Shown here: positions 1 to 11,700 of the stretch, piece by piece
Layout: the number at the start of each line of letters is the position of its first letter
How positions within the stretch are numbered: the stretch's first letter is position 1
Source: Utricularia gibba
Lineage: Eukaryota; Streptophyta; Magnoliopsida; Lamiales; Lentibulariaceae
Assembly (NCBI GenBank): GCA_002189035.1
Contig: NEEC01000018.1
Coordinates: 1,488,001 to 1,552,000 of the forward strand
Length of the DNA: 64,000 nt
Reading direction: 5' to 3'
Position numbers and translations under genes: made by a program
The notes under the pieces: model-generated
The model's database searches: none
Told to the model about the DNA's origin: nothing
What the model saw: the letters and a program-made list of their open reading frames with translations, nothing else

Positions 1-8
1 ACTGTTAC

Positions 9-1009
9 CTCAAATATAACAAGACCAAGAGCCGCCCACTTGAATATTTCCCAATTATCCTTCAGGAAATCATAAATTTGATCGAAGTTTCCAGTTTTAT
101 CACGTGGGATTTCCTGTCCATCCATTAGACATTAAACTTGAACAACAAATAATGAGTCCGGAGGGAAAAATGGAGATGCTAACCTCTTTCCAGCCCTTGT
201 CGAAGAATATAAATGCTGCCAAACCCAGCTCTAGTAATATGAGCAATACCACAAACACAGAATACTTTATTATGTTAAGAAACCAATGGGTCCACAGCAA
301 AAAGTAGAATCTACACCTTGAAAATTCTGATAACAATCAGAGTAGAATGAGGAGCTCAAAAGAATATCTTACACTAAGTGCAAAGCATCATCTCCATTAA
401 AAAAAGAAAGAAAAGAAAGGAAAAAAACAAGCGAGAGAAGATTCTTTATAAAAATTAAGAGATCTAACTTTTAGATAAACAATCATGCAAGGATACGCAA
501 CTCAGACAGCATCTATTCCTCATTGACGCTCCAATGCAACCAAAACAAGAAATTAAGAGAACAACTACACCAACGCCTGTGAACAGATATATGAACCTGC
601 AAGTAAAGAATGAAGGGCCTGTTGAGTGAGCAAGGAAATACATTCTCAAACTTCATTATCCTTTATCTTCCTTCATTTTGGCTGACTACTCTCAGAATGC
701 TTATTCTATTAGAAAGTGACAATCTATGTGGCATACGAAAATGAAATAGAAAACCAAGTAAATGCCATACCATGCCCTTGGCAATTTGTCAAAAATGTTA
801 TCAGCCAAAGACACGGCCATTAGCATAGGGCGACCAAGCAAGATGGCCTCCGTACTTGAGGGAGGAAATGCGACATCATCGCCGCCGGAACCCGCATTCT
901 TGTACTCCACAAAGAGGTATATACCATAACCAATCATTGCCAAGCCCACGAGAAGTAAAAGAAAATTCAAAAGCTTCAACAGGCATTCCCAAAACCCCCT
1001 ACACGCCAT
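9..1009 (-). CDS. TOM2A: Tetraspanin, TOM2A-like (3' part missing at window edge)
   Basis: This is a four-pass membrane protein of the tetraspanin family that most resembles plant TOBAMOVIRUS MULTIPLICATION 2A, a tonoplast protein that works with TOM1. Four exons are visible on the minus strand: 1009-771, 596-497, 264-184 and 113-9. All have GT-AG introns with matching phase, and the last donor lies at positions 8-7, so further exons are outside the window. The N-terminus begins MACRGFWECLLKLLNF and runs into the first membrane helix. Exon 2 carries the second helix and the Cys-rich segment ISCFGCIGAS and CCLSC. Exon 3 is the third helix, ending FFDKGWKE. Exon 4 starts the large loop (EIPRDKTGNFDQIYDFL). 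About 175 residues are present. The family call rests on the whole pattern. Which TOM2A paralogue it is cannot be said. Confidence 0.88.
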
Positions 1010-3014
1010 GCTTCAAAATCTTATCTTTTTCCTCTGTAGCTCTTTACTTCCTGCATATGCATATGCCCAACATAAGAATTTAACATTGCAAATCAAGAAT
1101 CCGAAACAATACCCCTCCAGCTACACGAACCTAAGGAACACATTAAAATTACCCCCCCCCTCCCCAGATTCAAGACAAATTAAACTGAAAACGCAAAAGA
1201 AACCGCATCTCCAGAATCGATCATGAACCAAGGAACCAAATACTCAACATTGGAAACATGCAAGCGCAAACCTCTCAAACACAACGAAACCCAACCGAGA
1301 AAAGCCGTGAGAGTCTCACGAATTGCAATGATCGAAGAGCAAGAGGGATCTCACACCCCCCATCGAAGACAATAAAGAAGCGACAGACGAGAGATGGACA
1401 CGGATCAACGTCCCAAGTGCCAAATTCCAAGCTGTCCATTTTTTATCCATATTTCAACAAATAACCGGAAAAATGAATAGCTATAGACATACCGAGCTCC
1501 TTCCACTTGCCTCTCTCTCTCTCGAGACGTACCGTGACCGCATGCCATCGGAATTCATCAATTCCATCGTTCCCGCTGCCCAGAAGCAAACAGAACCAGT
1601 ACCACAGCATCATCGGATGCTTCCTGTTTGCTACTAAAAATTATTTTTAAAAATAATTGTATTGATTTAATCCTTTTAAAAATGGAATGAATTTTGTATA
1701 ATCAATTTAGGAAATTATAAATACATTATAAAAAATAAAAAATAAAAAATAAGTTTTCAATATGACTTAAATTTTCTCTATCATAACAGAATTATATTTG
1801 AATTATAAAATTTCAAAAAATGAATTATTCGAATTAAATGGGATCTTCTAATGTTTTATTAAATACCGGTACAATAAATTTAAAATTTGAAATTTCAACC
1901 CCCTCAATCTCTATGGAGTGGATTGGGGCCTTTTTTTTAGTTTTTTTCTTTAATTTCATGTTATAAAAATAAGGGAAAAGCGCTTTATTTCCACTTTTAA
2001 GTCATTCAAATGGTGGTATAATTTGAATTTGAATTTTTTTTAGTATGACATTAAGGGCCTGTTCTATTTATTTAATTTACTGAAATAACTTTTTAAAATT
2101 TTTGGAAAGTCTAATATTTAACTTTTATAGCAAATTCAAAAATTCAAAACTTTTGATTATTTTTAAAAATTATTGGATTTAATATCTGTTTTATTGATTA
2201 AATAAAAAATTATAGTATTCATTTTTTATTTTAAAATATATTTTACATAATAATTTAATATATATAAAAATTTATTTTTTCCTATAAATTTTTTTTTCAC
2301 AATTTCAAAATTTATTTTATTTACATAATTTCAAAATTTATTTAATTTCATAGACATGGTTTCAAACTACAACATGCTCTAGGTTTTACAGAAACGTTTT
2401 ATAAATGGCTTTTTAGAACAATTTTAACATAAATATTAAAAAATTGGAAGCAATTATGATTTTTAAGAAGTTATACAATTTCAATTTATTATTCTTTTAA
2501 AAATAATTCTTTAAAAATTGATTTTAAAAAGCTGAAAGAAAGAGGGAGAAGACGACAAAAGCAGAACACGGTGGCGGTATCCTTAATAGGAGGAAGCCGC
2601 GTGTCCTGAACCCCGATCCGTGTCCGATTCCCTATCCCGAGTCCGGCAATTTCTTTTTCCAGAAAAACGATAAAATTCTAAATTCGATACTGGGGCCCGC
2701 CGGTTCAAAATATTTGAAAATCAAAGTCAGCACCTTCCCAACTAAAAACTCATTCAAATGTCTCTCCCTCTCTCTATCCTCTGTAGGCAATGATCCCATG
2801 CTTCGCGCCTACCTGCACCAACAAATCAGTTACGCGCGGACGCACCGCACCTCCCTATGGTGCACCAGAGGATCATCTTGAATTTATATTTTCTTTATTA
2901 TAAATTGAACATTGATTCTTAGGGTAATTTTTTGTAAATTTGTTTTTTTATTTTATTTTTCGTTCAACTTTTGTTCACTAGTCATATGGTTTTTTTGTTA
3001 TTACATGATTAATA
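1010..3014. other. Upstream region of the tetraspanin and AT-rich spacer
   Basis: Positions 1010 to about 1620 have mixed composition and probably hold the leader and promoter of the minus-strand tetraspanin. From about 1620 to 2540 the DNA is extremely AT-rich with no coding signal. Positions 2540-2880 are clearly richer in GC, with a CT-rich stretch near 2760-2785, and may be an old promoter portion of the plus-strand phosphatase now separated from it by a MITE. I see no gene here. Confidence 0.5.
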
Positions 3015-3283
3015 GGTTGTTTGATAATATAATATAAAATATTATATCTAAATTTATATATAAATTATTGTTTGATTAACTAGTATATGTATATTAGTCT
3101 TGTATGAATGTATTATTAACATATTCATTTTTTGAAAATATAATTGATATATACAACTCAAGACGGAGATTAATTATATTTATATTACTTATATATTCAT
3201 ATTTTTATTTTTAAATATTAAATATTATATATATACTTAGTTATACTATATTTAAATATATCGATATTCTAATATCAAGCCAC
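3015..3283 (+). mobile_element. MITE-like element, family 1 copy A
   Basis: This AT-rich segment of about 270 bp starts GGTTGTTTGATAATAT and ends in a loosely inverted version (TCTAATATCAAGCCAC). Three other copies with the same internal order lie at about 40474-40760, 46060-46345 (inverted) and 53981-54259. The copies share a TTTATATATAAAT-like block, a TATTCATTTTTTG block, a 'tatacaact' block and a terminal TTTAAATATAT block. No coding capacity is visible. Ends are estimated by eye and no certain target-site duplication was found. Confidence 0.55.
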
Positions 3284-3706
3284 ATCTAATCATGATTATT
3301 TTAATTAAAGAATATATATATGAGTATTTAAATAAAAATAATTAATTTTTCAGGGGATGAGACACAGAGGATTGCAACCCAAGATCTTTCTACTTCAGCC
3401 CTCTGACTCTCTCTTTCACTACTCGCTCGCTCCCTCTCTCGCTCGAGAAACTAGGACGCAGAAGCTGCTCTCGCCTGCTGTAACGTCTCCACCCGCTTCA
3501 CTCTCTTTGTTCTTCTGGAGATGCGCACTGGGAAAGGTGGCGACTTGGGGGAGATAGTAAGAGAGGGGCGGGGAATTTCCTTTTTCTTGAGCTTGATTTA
3601 ATGTCGAATTATCAAAGCAAGGCTCTTTCTTCTGTCATTTGTTGTTGGTTCTCTGTGGGCATTTCGGTTTAGGGGTTCTGGAGACGGGGATGAGTCGGCG
3701 GATTTA
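3284..3706 (+). promoter_or_regulatory. Leader and proximal promoter of the PP2C gene
   Basis: After an AT-rich flank, positions 3400-3450 form a pyrimidine-rich stretch made of repeated CTCTCT and CGCTCGCTC units, typical of plant 5' leaders. It is followed by GC-richer sequence up to the ATG at 3707. A promoter-leader assignment is inference, and no clear TATA box was identified. Confidence 0.4.
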
Positions 3707-6700
3707 ATGGGTGCGGGGTTTTCGCAGGTTATTCGATGTTTCAATCCGGGAAATGGTGGGAGCCAGTCAGAACCGGATACCCGTTGCAATGAAAATGCTC
3801 CAGTTGACGAAAACCTTGGCCACTCCTTTTGCTACGTTCGTTCCTCGGCCCGATTTATTTCCCCGACTCACTCCGATCGCTTTGTTTCCCCTTCCCAGTC
3901 TTTCCGGTTTGACGAGCCGAGCCAGCAGAAACCGCCTTCGAAGTGTGTCGTTCAGGACACGGGGTTCCGAGCTATATCTGGAGCTTCTGTGAGTGCAAAC
4001 TCGTCCACTCCTATAACTGTGCTTCAACTTGATAATGTCAACGACGGCCCCAATCATTTGAGCTCTACGAGTGGCAGCACAAGGGTTTTCCTGCTGGGGT
4101 TCCTAAATTTTCTGGCAATAATGTTATGCTTGACGGCTTTGAGAGCACTTCGTCGTTTAGTGCATTGCCACTGCAGCGGCTGCCTCGCGGCGCTGAGCTC
4201 TCTTCGGGTCTGCAAGAAAGGACTTTCTTCATGTCTGGTCCAATTGAGCGCTTGACTGTCTCTGGGCCTCTGGATGGAGCTTGTTCTGATTATACTGGTG
4301 GCGGAGTGCCTTTCTCGGCCCCTCTTGGTGACATTTCCTCAAAAAAGAGGAGGAAGAAGAAGGGCATTTCTAAGATAAGGAAGGCATTGTCCAGAAATTT
4401 CTCTATGCCCCTGTTCAGAATCAGGTAAAGAGATTAGGGAAGGATATTCCTCCTGAAATCGATAACTACAAACAGACGCTGGATATCTATTCTGAGGGAA
4501 ATGTTCAATGGGCGTTGGGAAAGCTGGCGAGGATCGAGTTCATGTGGTTGTGTCAGAGGAGCTGGGGTGGTTGTTTGTTGGTATTTATGATGGATTCAAT
4601 GGACCTGACGCCCCGGAATTTCTGATGAGCCGTTTGTACAAATCAATGTTTAGACACTTAGAAGGTTTATTTTGGGCGACTGCGGATCCAGGCATAGAAT
4701 CGGATGTTACCAGTGTTGCTCAAAATTCTTGTCCATTAGAGAATAAGGAGGACAGGGAAACACAAAAAATTAAGAAGGTGATGTTTGGAGGTCAAGAAAT
4801 GGTGAGTAGGAGGAGGCTATGGAATTCCTGGTTGATGATCATCCAGAAGATGGACTGGATTTATCAGGCTCTCAAAGATTTTCGTTCACCGTAGATGATG
4901 CGTTAAGTGTGAATAATGTAGGTTCAGCTGTGGCTAGGAGGTCTTTATTTCTGTCTAAGCTTAAACATGGCTTGCTGAATAGGCATAAGGATAAGGATGG
5001 TGGTAGAATGTTTCCATGGAGATTTTGGTCGGAGGTGAAACATAAAACAGCAGATGAAAACAGGGATGCGTATGCAGCTGATGATTTGGAAATGGAGATG
5101 GAGAGAACGAATGGAATTGAAATGAAGCAAAAGTTAGCTGTGGTCGATCACGAGTTGGTCTTGAGAGCAATGGCCAGAGCACTTGATGAGACCGAACATG
5201 CATACTTGGAATTAACTGACAATCTCCTTGATCGTTACCCGGAGCTGGCATTGATGGGATCATGCTTATTGGTCGTGTTGATGAGGGATGAGGATGTGTA
5301 TGTAATGAATCTTGGCGACAGTCGAGCCATTGTAGCACAACTCGTGCCTGAAGGAGTTACTTGTGGTACAGCAGAACCAGTGGTCCCTGGAATTGATGCC
5401 TTTGACCGTGGGAGTATAGTTGAAGAAAGTGGTATGGTTAATGGAAGTGGGGATGAACCAACTGAAGCTCATTCTCATCATTCTATGCGGTTGACTGCAC
5501 TTCAGTTATCTACTGACCATAGTACTAGCATGAAAGAGGTGATTTTTTCCTTATCCTGTTTCATATGGTCCCATATAGTGTGCCTGGGTTTCAAATTTGA
5601 TATAAAAAAAGAGGCATGGTGTATGGCTTAACAATGAATTGAGTCAGGTTAACTAAATGAGAAATGGGAGTATGCTTGGTTGAACATTTGAGAATGTGGT
5701 TTTTAACTATCTTTGGTTTAGATTCTAACGAAAACGGATGAAGTGGAAAAAATCCCTTTTTAAATCATTTGTTCAGTGACACTTAGTATTTTGTTTCTCA
5801 TAATTATATGCCACTTTATAGCCAAAATGTCTTTCATATTCCTTTAAAATAAAATTGCTGACGGATGATATGACATTAGATGGACCAGTAAATCATAACA
5901 AAATGCAAATCCAATGAGTCTAGAAATTTACGACATGACATTTTGTGTTCTAATGTGTGCAGGAAATACTTAGAATCAAGAATGAGCATCCAGATGATGA
6001 CAATTGTATAGTGAATGGTAGAGTCAAGGGTCGCCTTAAGGTTACTCGAGCATTTGGAGCTGGGTTCCTAAAACAGGTTTATTTCATGAATCATTGAATA
6101 AAATATACCGCTTCATGTTTTTTTTATCTTAAGCGCATATTGTTCATGTATTGCTACATCTTAAGTTCAAGAGTCTTCATGTTGGTGACTGCCTGATGCG
6201 TGCATTGTATAATAATTTACATATGCAGTTCCTCTTGGGGTTTTAGAAGCTGTATCATAAATGTATAATTCAGCTGTATGTTATTGCCCCATTTTGATCG
6301 TTTGCATTGCATGATGGTGCAGCGGAAATGGAACGACTCATTGTTAGAGATGTTTCGGAATGATTATATTGGCACAGCACCTTATATATCATGTATACCT
6401 TCTCTTCATCACCACAAACTTTGCCCCAGAGATCAATTCTTGGTACTCTCATCTGATGGATTGTACCAGTATTTTAGCAACGAAGAGGTAATTTCGCATG
6501 TTCGCCATTGTATGGAGAAGTTCCCTGATGGAGACCCTGCCCAGAGTCTGATAGAAGAACTTCTGTCTCGTGCTGCAAGAAAAGCTGGTATTGTTTCTGG
6601 TCCTTTACTTCTGCGGTTGTCTCAATAATGTACTCATGAAATTCATTCCTTCCCAGAAGTCAATGACCCCTACATCTTAGATTACGTGTTATAGCTCTTT

Positions 6701-7067
6701 TGCATCTTAGTTCCTGTACAAGGCTTTCTGATCTCTGCACTGCTCCTATATTCGGTCATCATAAATAATTTCCTGTCTGTCTGTGCAATTTTATCTGCTG
6801 TCAGTCATGAACATTAGATTGTGGGAATGTGGTTTGGAGCTGGTAAAGAATGTCAACTTCCATGTAAATTTGATAGTCAGTTATATCCTATTGTGGTCAA
6901 GTTGGAATCAGTCTTGATACATGTGCTGTGTACTTCTGGTAGGAATGGATTTCCATGATCTTCTAGACATTCCTCAAGGAGACCGACGCAAGTACCATGA
7001 CGATGTTACTGTCATGGTGGTATCCCTTGAAGGCAGGATCTGGAAATCATCTGGCAAGTATGTGTGA
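3707..7067 (+). CDS. PLL: Protein phosphatase 2C, POLTERGEIST-like (frame broken four times in exon 1)
   Basis: This is a PP2C-type Ser/Thr phosphatase of the POL/PLL group, which acts at the plasma membrane in receptor-kinase signalling that sets meristem and organ shape. Exons are 3707-5538, 5963-6076, 6323-6587 and 6943-7067. The N-terminus [12 protein letters not shown] fits a myristoylation site. It is followed by [10 protein letters not shown] and [15 protein letters not shown], both family hallmarks. Catalytic motifs are [38 protein letters not shown] and [12 protein letters not shown]. Exon 1 needs one extra base at each of four places: the G-run at 4083-4085, C-run 4408-4411, G-run 4517-4519 and GG at 4821-4822. 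Together these restore phase 0 at the 5538 donor, giving about 779 residues. Downstream exons are intact. A true pseudogene is possible, but uniform homopolymer loss suggests assembly error. A poorly conserved linker separates the N-terminal region from the catalytic domain. Confidence 0.87.
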
Positions 7068-8122
7068 TAAGTTGATGGCATTGTGATATTTATTCACTGC
7101 GAACCACCACCGGAACCGGAACCGCGGCCAGCTTATCGGCTGTGCCTGGTGTAACATGAAATTTTTGTAGTTTCTGGTGTAACAAGTTTGATTGTAGTAG
7201 GCAGAAGAGGCAGGGAGGGAATGCAGTTGTATCTCTGAAATTTTGTAAAGGCTGATTGGCGTTGTCATTCGTTTGTTCTTCATTGATGAATGACTACTGT
7301 TGCTGCTGTAAATTTTTCATCCCCACAAAAGAATAGGCTACATAGTCATGTTTGTGTCAAGACATAGGATTTAATGAGCATTTTTGTCTCAAAGGTTGCT
7401 GCTTTACCGTTGGTTCGGTTGGCAAATGGCCTGCCTGCATGGATGGCATAACACATGGGGAGCAGGGGCGAATATGGTTTGGTGCATATACAAGGATCGA
7501 ATTTCCTGCTGCTTTTCTAAATGAGCCTGTGCTAAGAAAAGATTCGGATTCATGCTTTGCCTTGAAATTCATGTATAGTTCACTTTCGAGGAAAGGGGAT
7601 AGAAGAAGATTGAAAAGAATAAAAAGAAGTCAGGAGAACATTATGCGTATCTGATACAAGGTTTGGAACAAGGGGAATAGTGGTGATGGGTAGTTCCACA
7701 TACAAGTTCCACTTACACAACTCCAACAGTCACAATCAACTGATGGTAGTGCTTGCGAGGTGGATTCAAATAACTCTTCTGGTTCCTGGATCATCAGCAT
7801 CAACGAGTTGATCGTTGGGAGAAAGGGACAGGAAAGTAATAATTATGTCGTTGTTCATCCTTTGCGTGCCTTTACATGCAGCATCGAGCAAAAGAATAAG
7901 GAAAAGCATTGATCTCATTGCTCTACCCAATCGAATCCATAGTGCAGATGAAGGGCTTATCATTATCACCCAATCCAGCAATAACGGGTTGGATGTATGA
8001 ACCAAACCTAAGCAGCCCAAAAGAAAATAGTGGAATTAGCATATTTTTCATTGTTCAACGAATTGTGCAATTTTAGTCATAAAATTTCATACATTTTGAG
8101 GAAGCCTCATGGACCTTTTCTC
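7068..8122. other. 3' region of PP2C and unassigned spacer
   Basis: The first few hundred bases probably hold the phosphatase 3' UTR. From about 7340 to 8030 the composition stays moderate rather than AT-rich, with several open frames under 100 codons on both strands. None resembles a protein I know, and none has convincing splice partners. I do not call a gene here. Confidence 0.4.
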
Positions 8123-8679
8123 TTACAGAAGTGCAGCTTCTGGGCTAGCAAAAGTTGCAGGCTTCATATCCCTCTCTTCCCTCAGCTCATATAGGCTGTA
8201 AGCCTCCGATAACTAATGAAAAATAGAGAGACGAAAACCAATCAGGGATTATACTAGTTTTCCAAGGTAGAGTGCAAACATACACAATCTGAATCCATGT
8301 TTAAGTTTTAGAAAAACACCTAGGCATCATCTCAATCTCCAAGCAAGGAAATATAGCAAATAAAGCACAATGAACAGGCATAATTATACATACGCTTTTG
8401 AGGAAACTCGCTCAAGTTACACCATACTTCCACCCAAATTTCTGGGAAATCCAAGGAAGACGAAAATAGCATGGCGCGAAAGACCGATCTGCTTATCGTA
8501 AATCTTCCGAAAGTCAGTAGCGATGGTTCAAAACAACTCTTTCCCACCATGGCACTCCCATTATACTCAAAAGTTCTGGAAAAAAATTTCAATTTCAATT
8601 TCCCCCAAATCAAGTTAGCGTTCAAAAACCAATTAAAAGGAAAAAAAAGGATAGCAGCAAACAGATCACTTACAGGCAT
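8123..8679 (-). CDS. Possible tiny three-exon gene, function unknown
   Basis: This is a tentative model. A CT-rich leader (8691-8708 on the other strand) precedes ATG CCT at 8679-8674, directly followed by a consensus donor GTAAGT. A second exon at 8441-8394 lies between TTTCCCAG and GTATGT. A third exon at 8212-8123 starts after TTTTTCATTAG and encodes LSEAYSLYELREER, then DMKPATFASPEAALL and a stop. All phases agree, giving 48 codons, but a TGA falls inside exon 2 at 8414-8412. Using the internal donor GGT|GTAACT at 8421/8420 instead keeps phase 0, removes that stop and predicts a 38-residue protein beginning MPKFGWKYG. I do not recognise the family. The third exon's composition (charged, no low complexity) is the best support. 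Confidence 0.35.
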
Positions 8680-8690
8680 CTCTAGATTCA

Positions 8691-8708
8691 GAGAGAGAGA
8701 GAGAGAGA
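8691..8708. repeat. (GA)n microsatellite in a leader
   Basis: This run of about nine GA units reads as CT on the minus strand and sits 12 bases upstream of the candidate ATG at 8679. CT runs at this place are common in plant 5' leaders, which mildly supports transcription toward the left. Confidence 0.8.
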
Positions 8709-8978
8709 AAAAAAAGAATTCGGAGCTCTGAACCAAACCAAATCGGGTCGGGTAATGCCGGTTCATTCCCATTGTCGGGTTTTTGTCGAGGATTATTGGG
8801 CATTTGTAACCCTAAATTAAAGTTTGATGTTAAACACACGGAACCCTAAACAGGCTTTGTGGCCGCACATTAGCTAAAGCTCATTTAGTTACTACACAAA
8901 AAAATGATTACAATGCACAAGAGGTAAGCCTAGAGACAAACTGCATACCGAAAAGAGGTTTTGGTGGTGGAGCTTCTT

Positions 8979-11591
8979 TTATCTCACTTGAACAATTCCA
9001 GCAATGATGAGCTTCTGAATCTTGTGCTTCACAAGAGGGTTCTTCAGGTGCTGCTTGGCTGCATGTGGATTCCCCTGCATTTCCATCAAAACCTGTTGAA
9101 GCAATCAGCAACCGGTATCAGCACTTGAAACCAAACGGGTATTTCCCTTTTTCAAGGAAATGATGCTTCAACCTGTCTCATCACAGGATCAGTCAGGATG
9201 GTTTGGATCTCTGGGTCCTGCAGAGCTTTTGCCTGAAAAAGAACCATACTGCTAAGGTCACAAAACTGTCTATTAGTTTGAAGATGAAAAAAAAAATGTG
9301 TGGGGAACCTGTCTCTCTTTTAATTCTTCCGGGCTCACATCTCCACGGCCTGCCTTGTTTATCTGTTCAAGGCATCTGCAAAGACCATTGAAGTTGATTA
9401 TGGATGAGTTCTGAATTTGGGGTACTGACACTTTGGCATTCCTACCTCTTGATACCATCAAGCGATTCCTGATTTCGAGGATCGTGCTTTAAAGCCTCCT
9501 GATATGTTTCTAGAGCTTTATCATACTCTTTCATGAAAAACTGGACAGCGCCCTTTCTGGTATAACCTTTGGAGAAGGTTGGATCCATTTCGATGCATTT
9601 TCCAGCATCTTCAAGACCTTGAGGCAAAGCACCTAGTTTTGTGTAGCAAGCAGCCCTGTTGCTGTATGCCTGCGATTTGATACCACGAGTAATGGTTAGA
9701 CAGATGGGTTAAACGTTTCAAGAATATTTTAGTACAATACCCACCTTATGATCCTTTGGGTTCCTTCTTATAGCTTCTGTATAGTGCTTCACAGCCTCTG
9801 GGTACTTCTGCTCCTTAAAATACTGGTTTCCTACACTTTGTCAGCAAGTAGAACATTTTATTAAAAAAAAAGTATCCACAGAACGCCACTGCTGCGATAC
9901 ACTGGATAATCAGGCTTGTACCTTTTTCCCGTTCTTCATCACCTAATTGAGGATCAAAATACTCCAGCTGTTCAAGTTCCTTCTTAGCTTTTTCAGCATC
10001 GTTCAGCTTCTTCAGAGTATCAGGGTTGCGATGCTCCGTGAGTGCTTTATGAAAAGATTCAATGGCAGGCTCGTAATCCTTTGAACTCTTGGCCAATTTG
10101 ACCAAGGCAGTTCCTTTTCTAGTTAAGGCCCGGGCTACCATCTTGAAATCTGACCTCAATTCCCTACCTCTTTCAACAGCTTTATCACAATCTTTGATGC
10201 AGTCCTCATACTGAAAGAAAAAAAAAGTTCATGAAAATTTCTTTTCAAGCTTAGAATTCTGCACAGCATCGCTGATGCCAGTGCAAAAGAGATAACCCGA
10301 GGTCAAGCACAAAAGACTATCCTAATACTAAAATGGCATAATTCTAAGGAGCTTAGAGTAAGCATGCCAAAGGCCAACTTTAGGAATTAAAGGGACAAAA
10401 TGATGATTCTCAGGTATTTATCTACAGAGAAAATATGATCAAGGAAACCTTGGACTTATAGCATCAAAATTGTTCGTAGTGAAGTACAGTAAAGGTCACA
10501 GTGAACTTATCTGTGACCTCAAACGAGGTTGGGCTACTAATAAACGACAACATCTAATAAGGGTATCAACACACTCGGGAGAGGTTAATACATACAAAGG
10601 AGGATCTCTAACCAGGTAATAATTCTCAAGCAATGAAAATATTGACATGGACGAGAGGAAAAGAATTTTCAAGCAGCAAACCAATAAACTGTACCTGGCC
10701 CTTTTCCAGGTACACAGCAGCCCGGTTGGTTAAGAAAGAAATATCTTCACCATCAAGCTCAATTGCAACGGAATAATGCTGGATAGCGGTCTCAAAATCC
10801 TTTCTTTTATATGCTGCATTTCCGGCTTCCTTCTCCTTTAGCGCTTCCTTTTTTATGTCCGTCCTATCCTTGTCTTCATCCGGTATGTCCATAGCCTCGG
10901 ACTGGATATCCGTTTGTATTTTCTTGGTCATATGCTCAGCTTCATCAGATGCAGGCCTCTTCCTTCCCGGTGAACCAATATTAGCTTCTTGTTCACGTTG
11001 CAAATCAGGACTGCGCTGGAGCTTTACATTCAATAAAACTCCCAATGCTTGCAAAAATCTCTGATCTTTCAAGTACATATTCAAATTATTCGGATTCTTC
11101 GAAAGATCTTGCATCATTTTCACAAAATCAGGCTGCTGAAGATATGCACGAGTGGAGGGTTCAGCAGACAACTTCACCCACATATCTGGTCCAAACGCCT
11201 CCCCAAAGGGGTTTCCGGGACGTGGCCTGGTGCTGCGATCACAAGCACCCTTCGCATCAGCCAACCCCGATTTAAGCGCCTCATTATTACTGTCCACTTC
11301 GAGACCCTTGCTATACGCAGAAACGGCGTCAGCGTAATTGTGGAGGCCCATGTACGCCGCCCCTAGACGCGAGTATGACTTTCCCCAGTCAGGCTTAAGC
11401 TCGACAGTCTTCTGCGCATCAGCAAGCGCTTCAGAGAACTTTCCCAGTGAAGAGTACGCCGCCGATCGATTGGAGTGGAGAACATGGTTTTCGGGTGATA
11501 AACTAATGGCAGCGGTGAAGCTCCGAACAGCTTCTTCAAAATCCCCAGCAGAAAAGGCCGCGTTTCCCTTGGCCTTCGCTTCGTCCGCCAT
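8979..11591 (-). CDS. HOP: Hsp70-Hsp90 organizing protein (HOP/STI1)
   Basis: This is the cytosolic co-chaperone that bridges Hsp70 and Hsp90 for client transfer. Seven exons (11591-10695, 10210-9922, 9830-9745, 9669-9446, 9375-9309, 9232-9173 and 9092-8979) join in phase to 578 residues, normal for plant HOP. The order is TPR1 (residues about 2-105, starting [21 protein letters not shown]), a DP1/STI1 segment (about 135-195, [17 protein letters not shown]), and a basic nuclear-signal-like stretch [19 protein letters not shown]2A follows ([19 protein letters not shown]), then TPR2B ([19 protein letters not shown]), and finally the DP2 domain ([17 protein letters not shown] through to [11 protein letters not shown]). 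No frame defects were found. The start is the first in-frame Met of TPR1, as in the family. Neighbours do not suggest co-function. Confidence 0.96.
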
Positions 11592-11675
11592 AAACGGAAT
11601 CCAGCGCAGCGACGACCGTACACTTGCGAATCCCCGAATCGCGCAAACCGATGGTTCTGGTTCCAGTTAGTGAAC

Positions 11676-11700
11676 AGTTTGGGCCCGGCCCATTTATAAA
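11676..11700 (-). promoter_or_regulatory. Likely HOP core promoter: TATA box with GGCCCA site II motif
   Basis: Read on the minus strand, TTTATAAA is followed at once by TGGGCCGGGCCC, about 85-105 bp before the HOP ATG. TGGGCC/GGCCCA site II elements, bound by TCP factors, are common in promoters of plant housekeeping and growth genes. The spacing fits a core promoter, but this is inference from motif and position. Confidence 0.45.

Noticed and set aside
2050-2520. Possible MITE starting GGGCCTGTTCTATTT near 2055
   Set aside because: The start looks like an element end, but no inverted partner or target-site duplication was found downstream.
3707-7067. Calling the POL-like PP2C a pseudogene
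   Set aside because: The four breaks are all one-base homopolymer losses that together restore phase, the motifs are intact, and the same error type occurs in four other genes.
8332-8772. 146-codon minus frame covering the micro-gene region
   Set aside because: It runs through a CT-rich leader, a strong GTAAGT donor and low-complexity Phe/Leu sequence. Its middle has no protein-like conservation, so a spliced model fits better.
9442-11591. HOP exons as separate TPR genes
   Set aside because: All seven exons join in phase with GT-AG introns into a single HOP of normal length and domain order.
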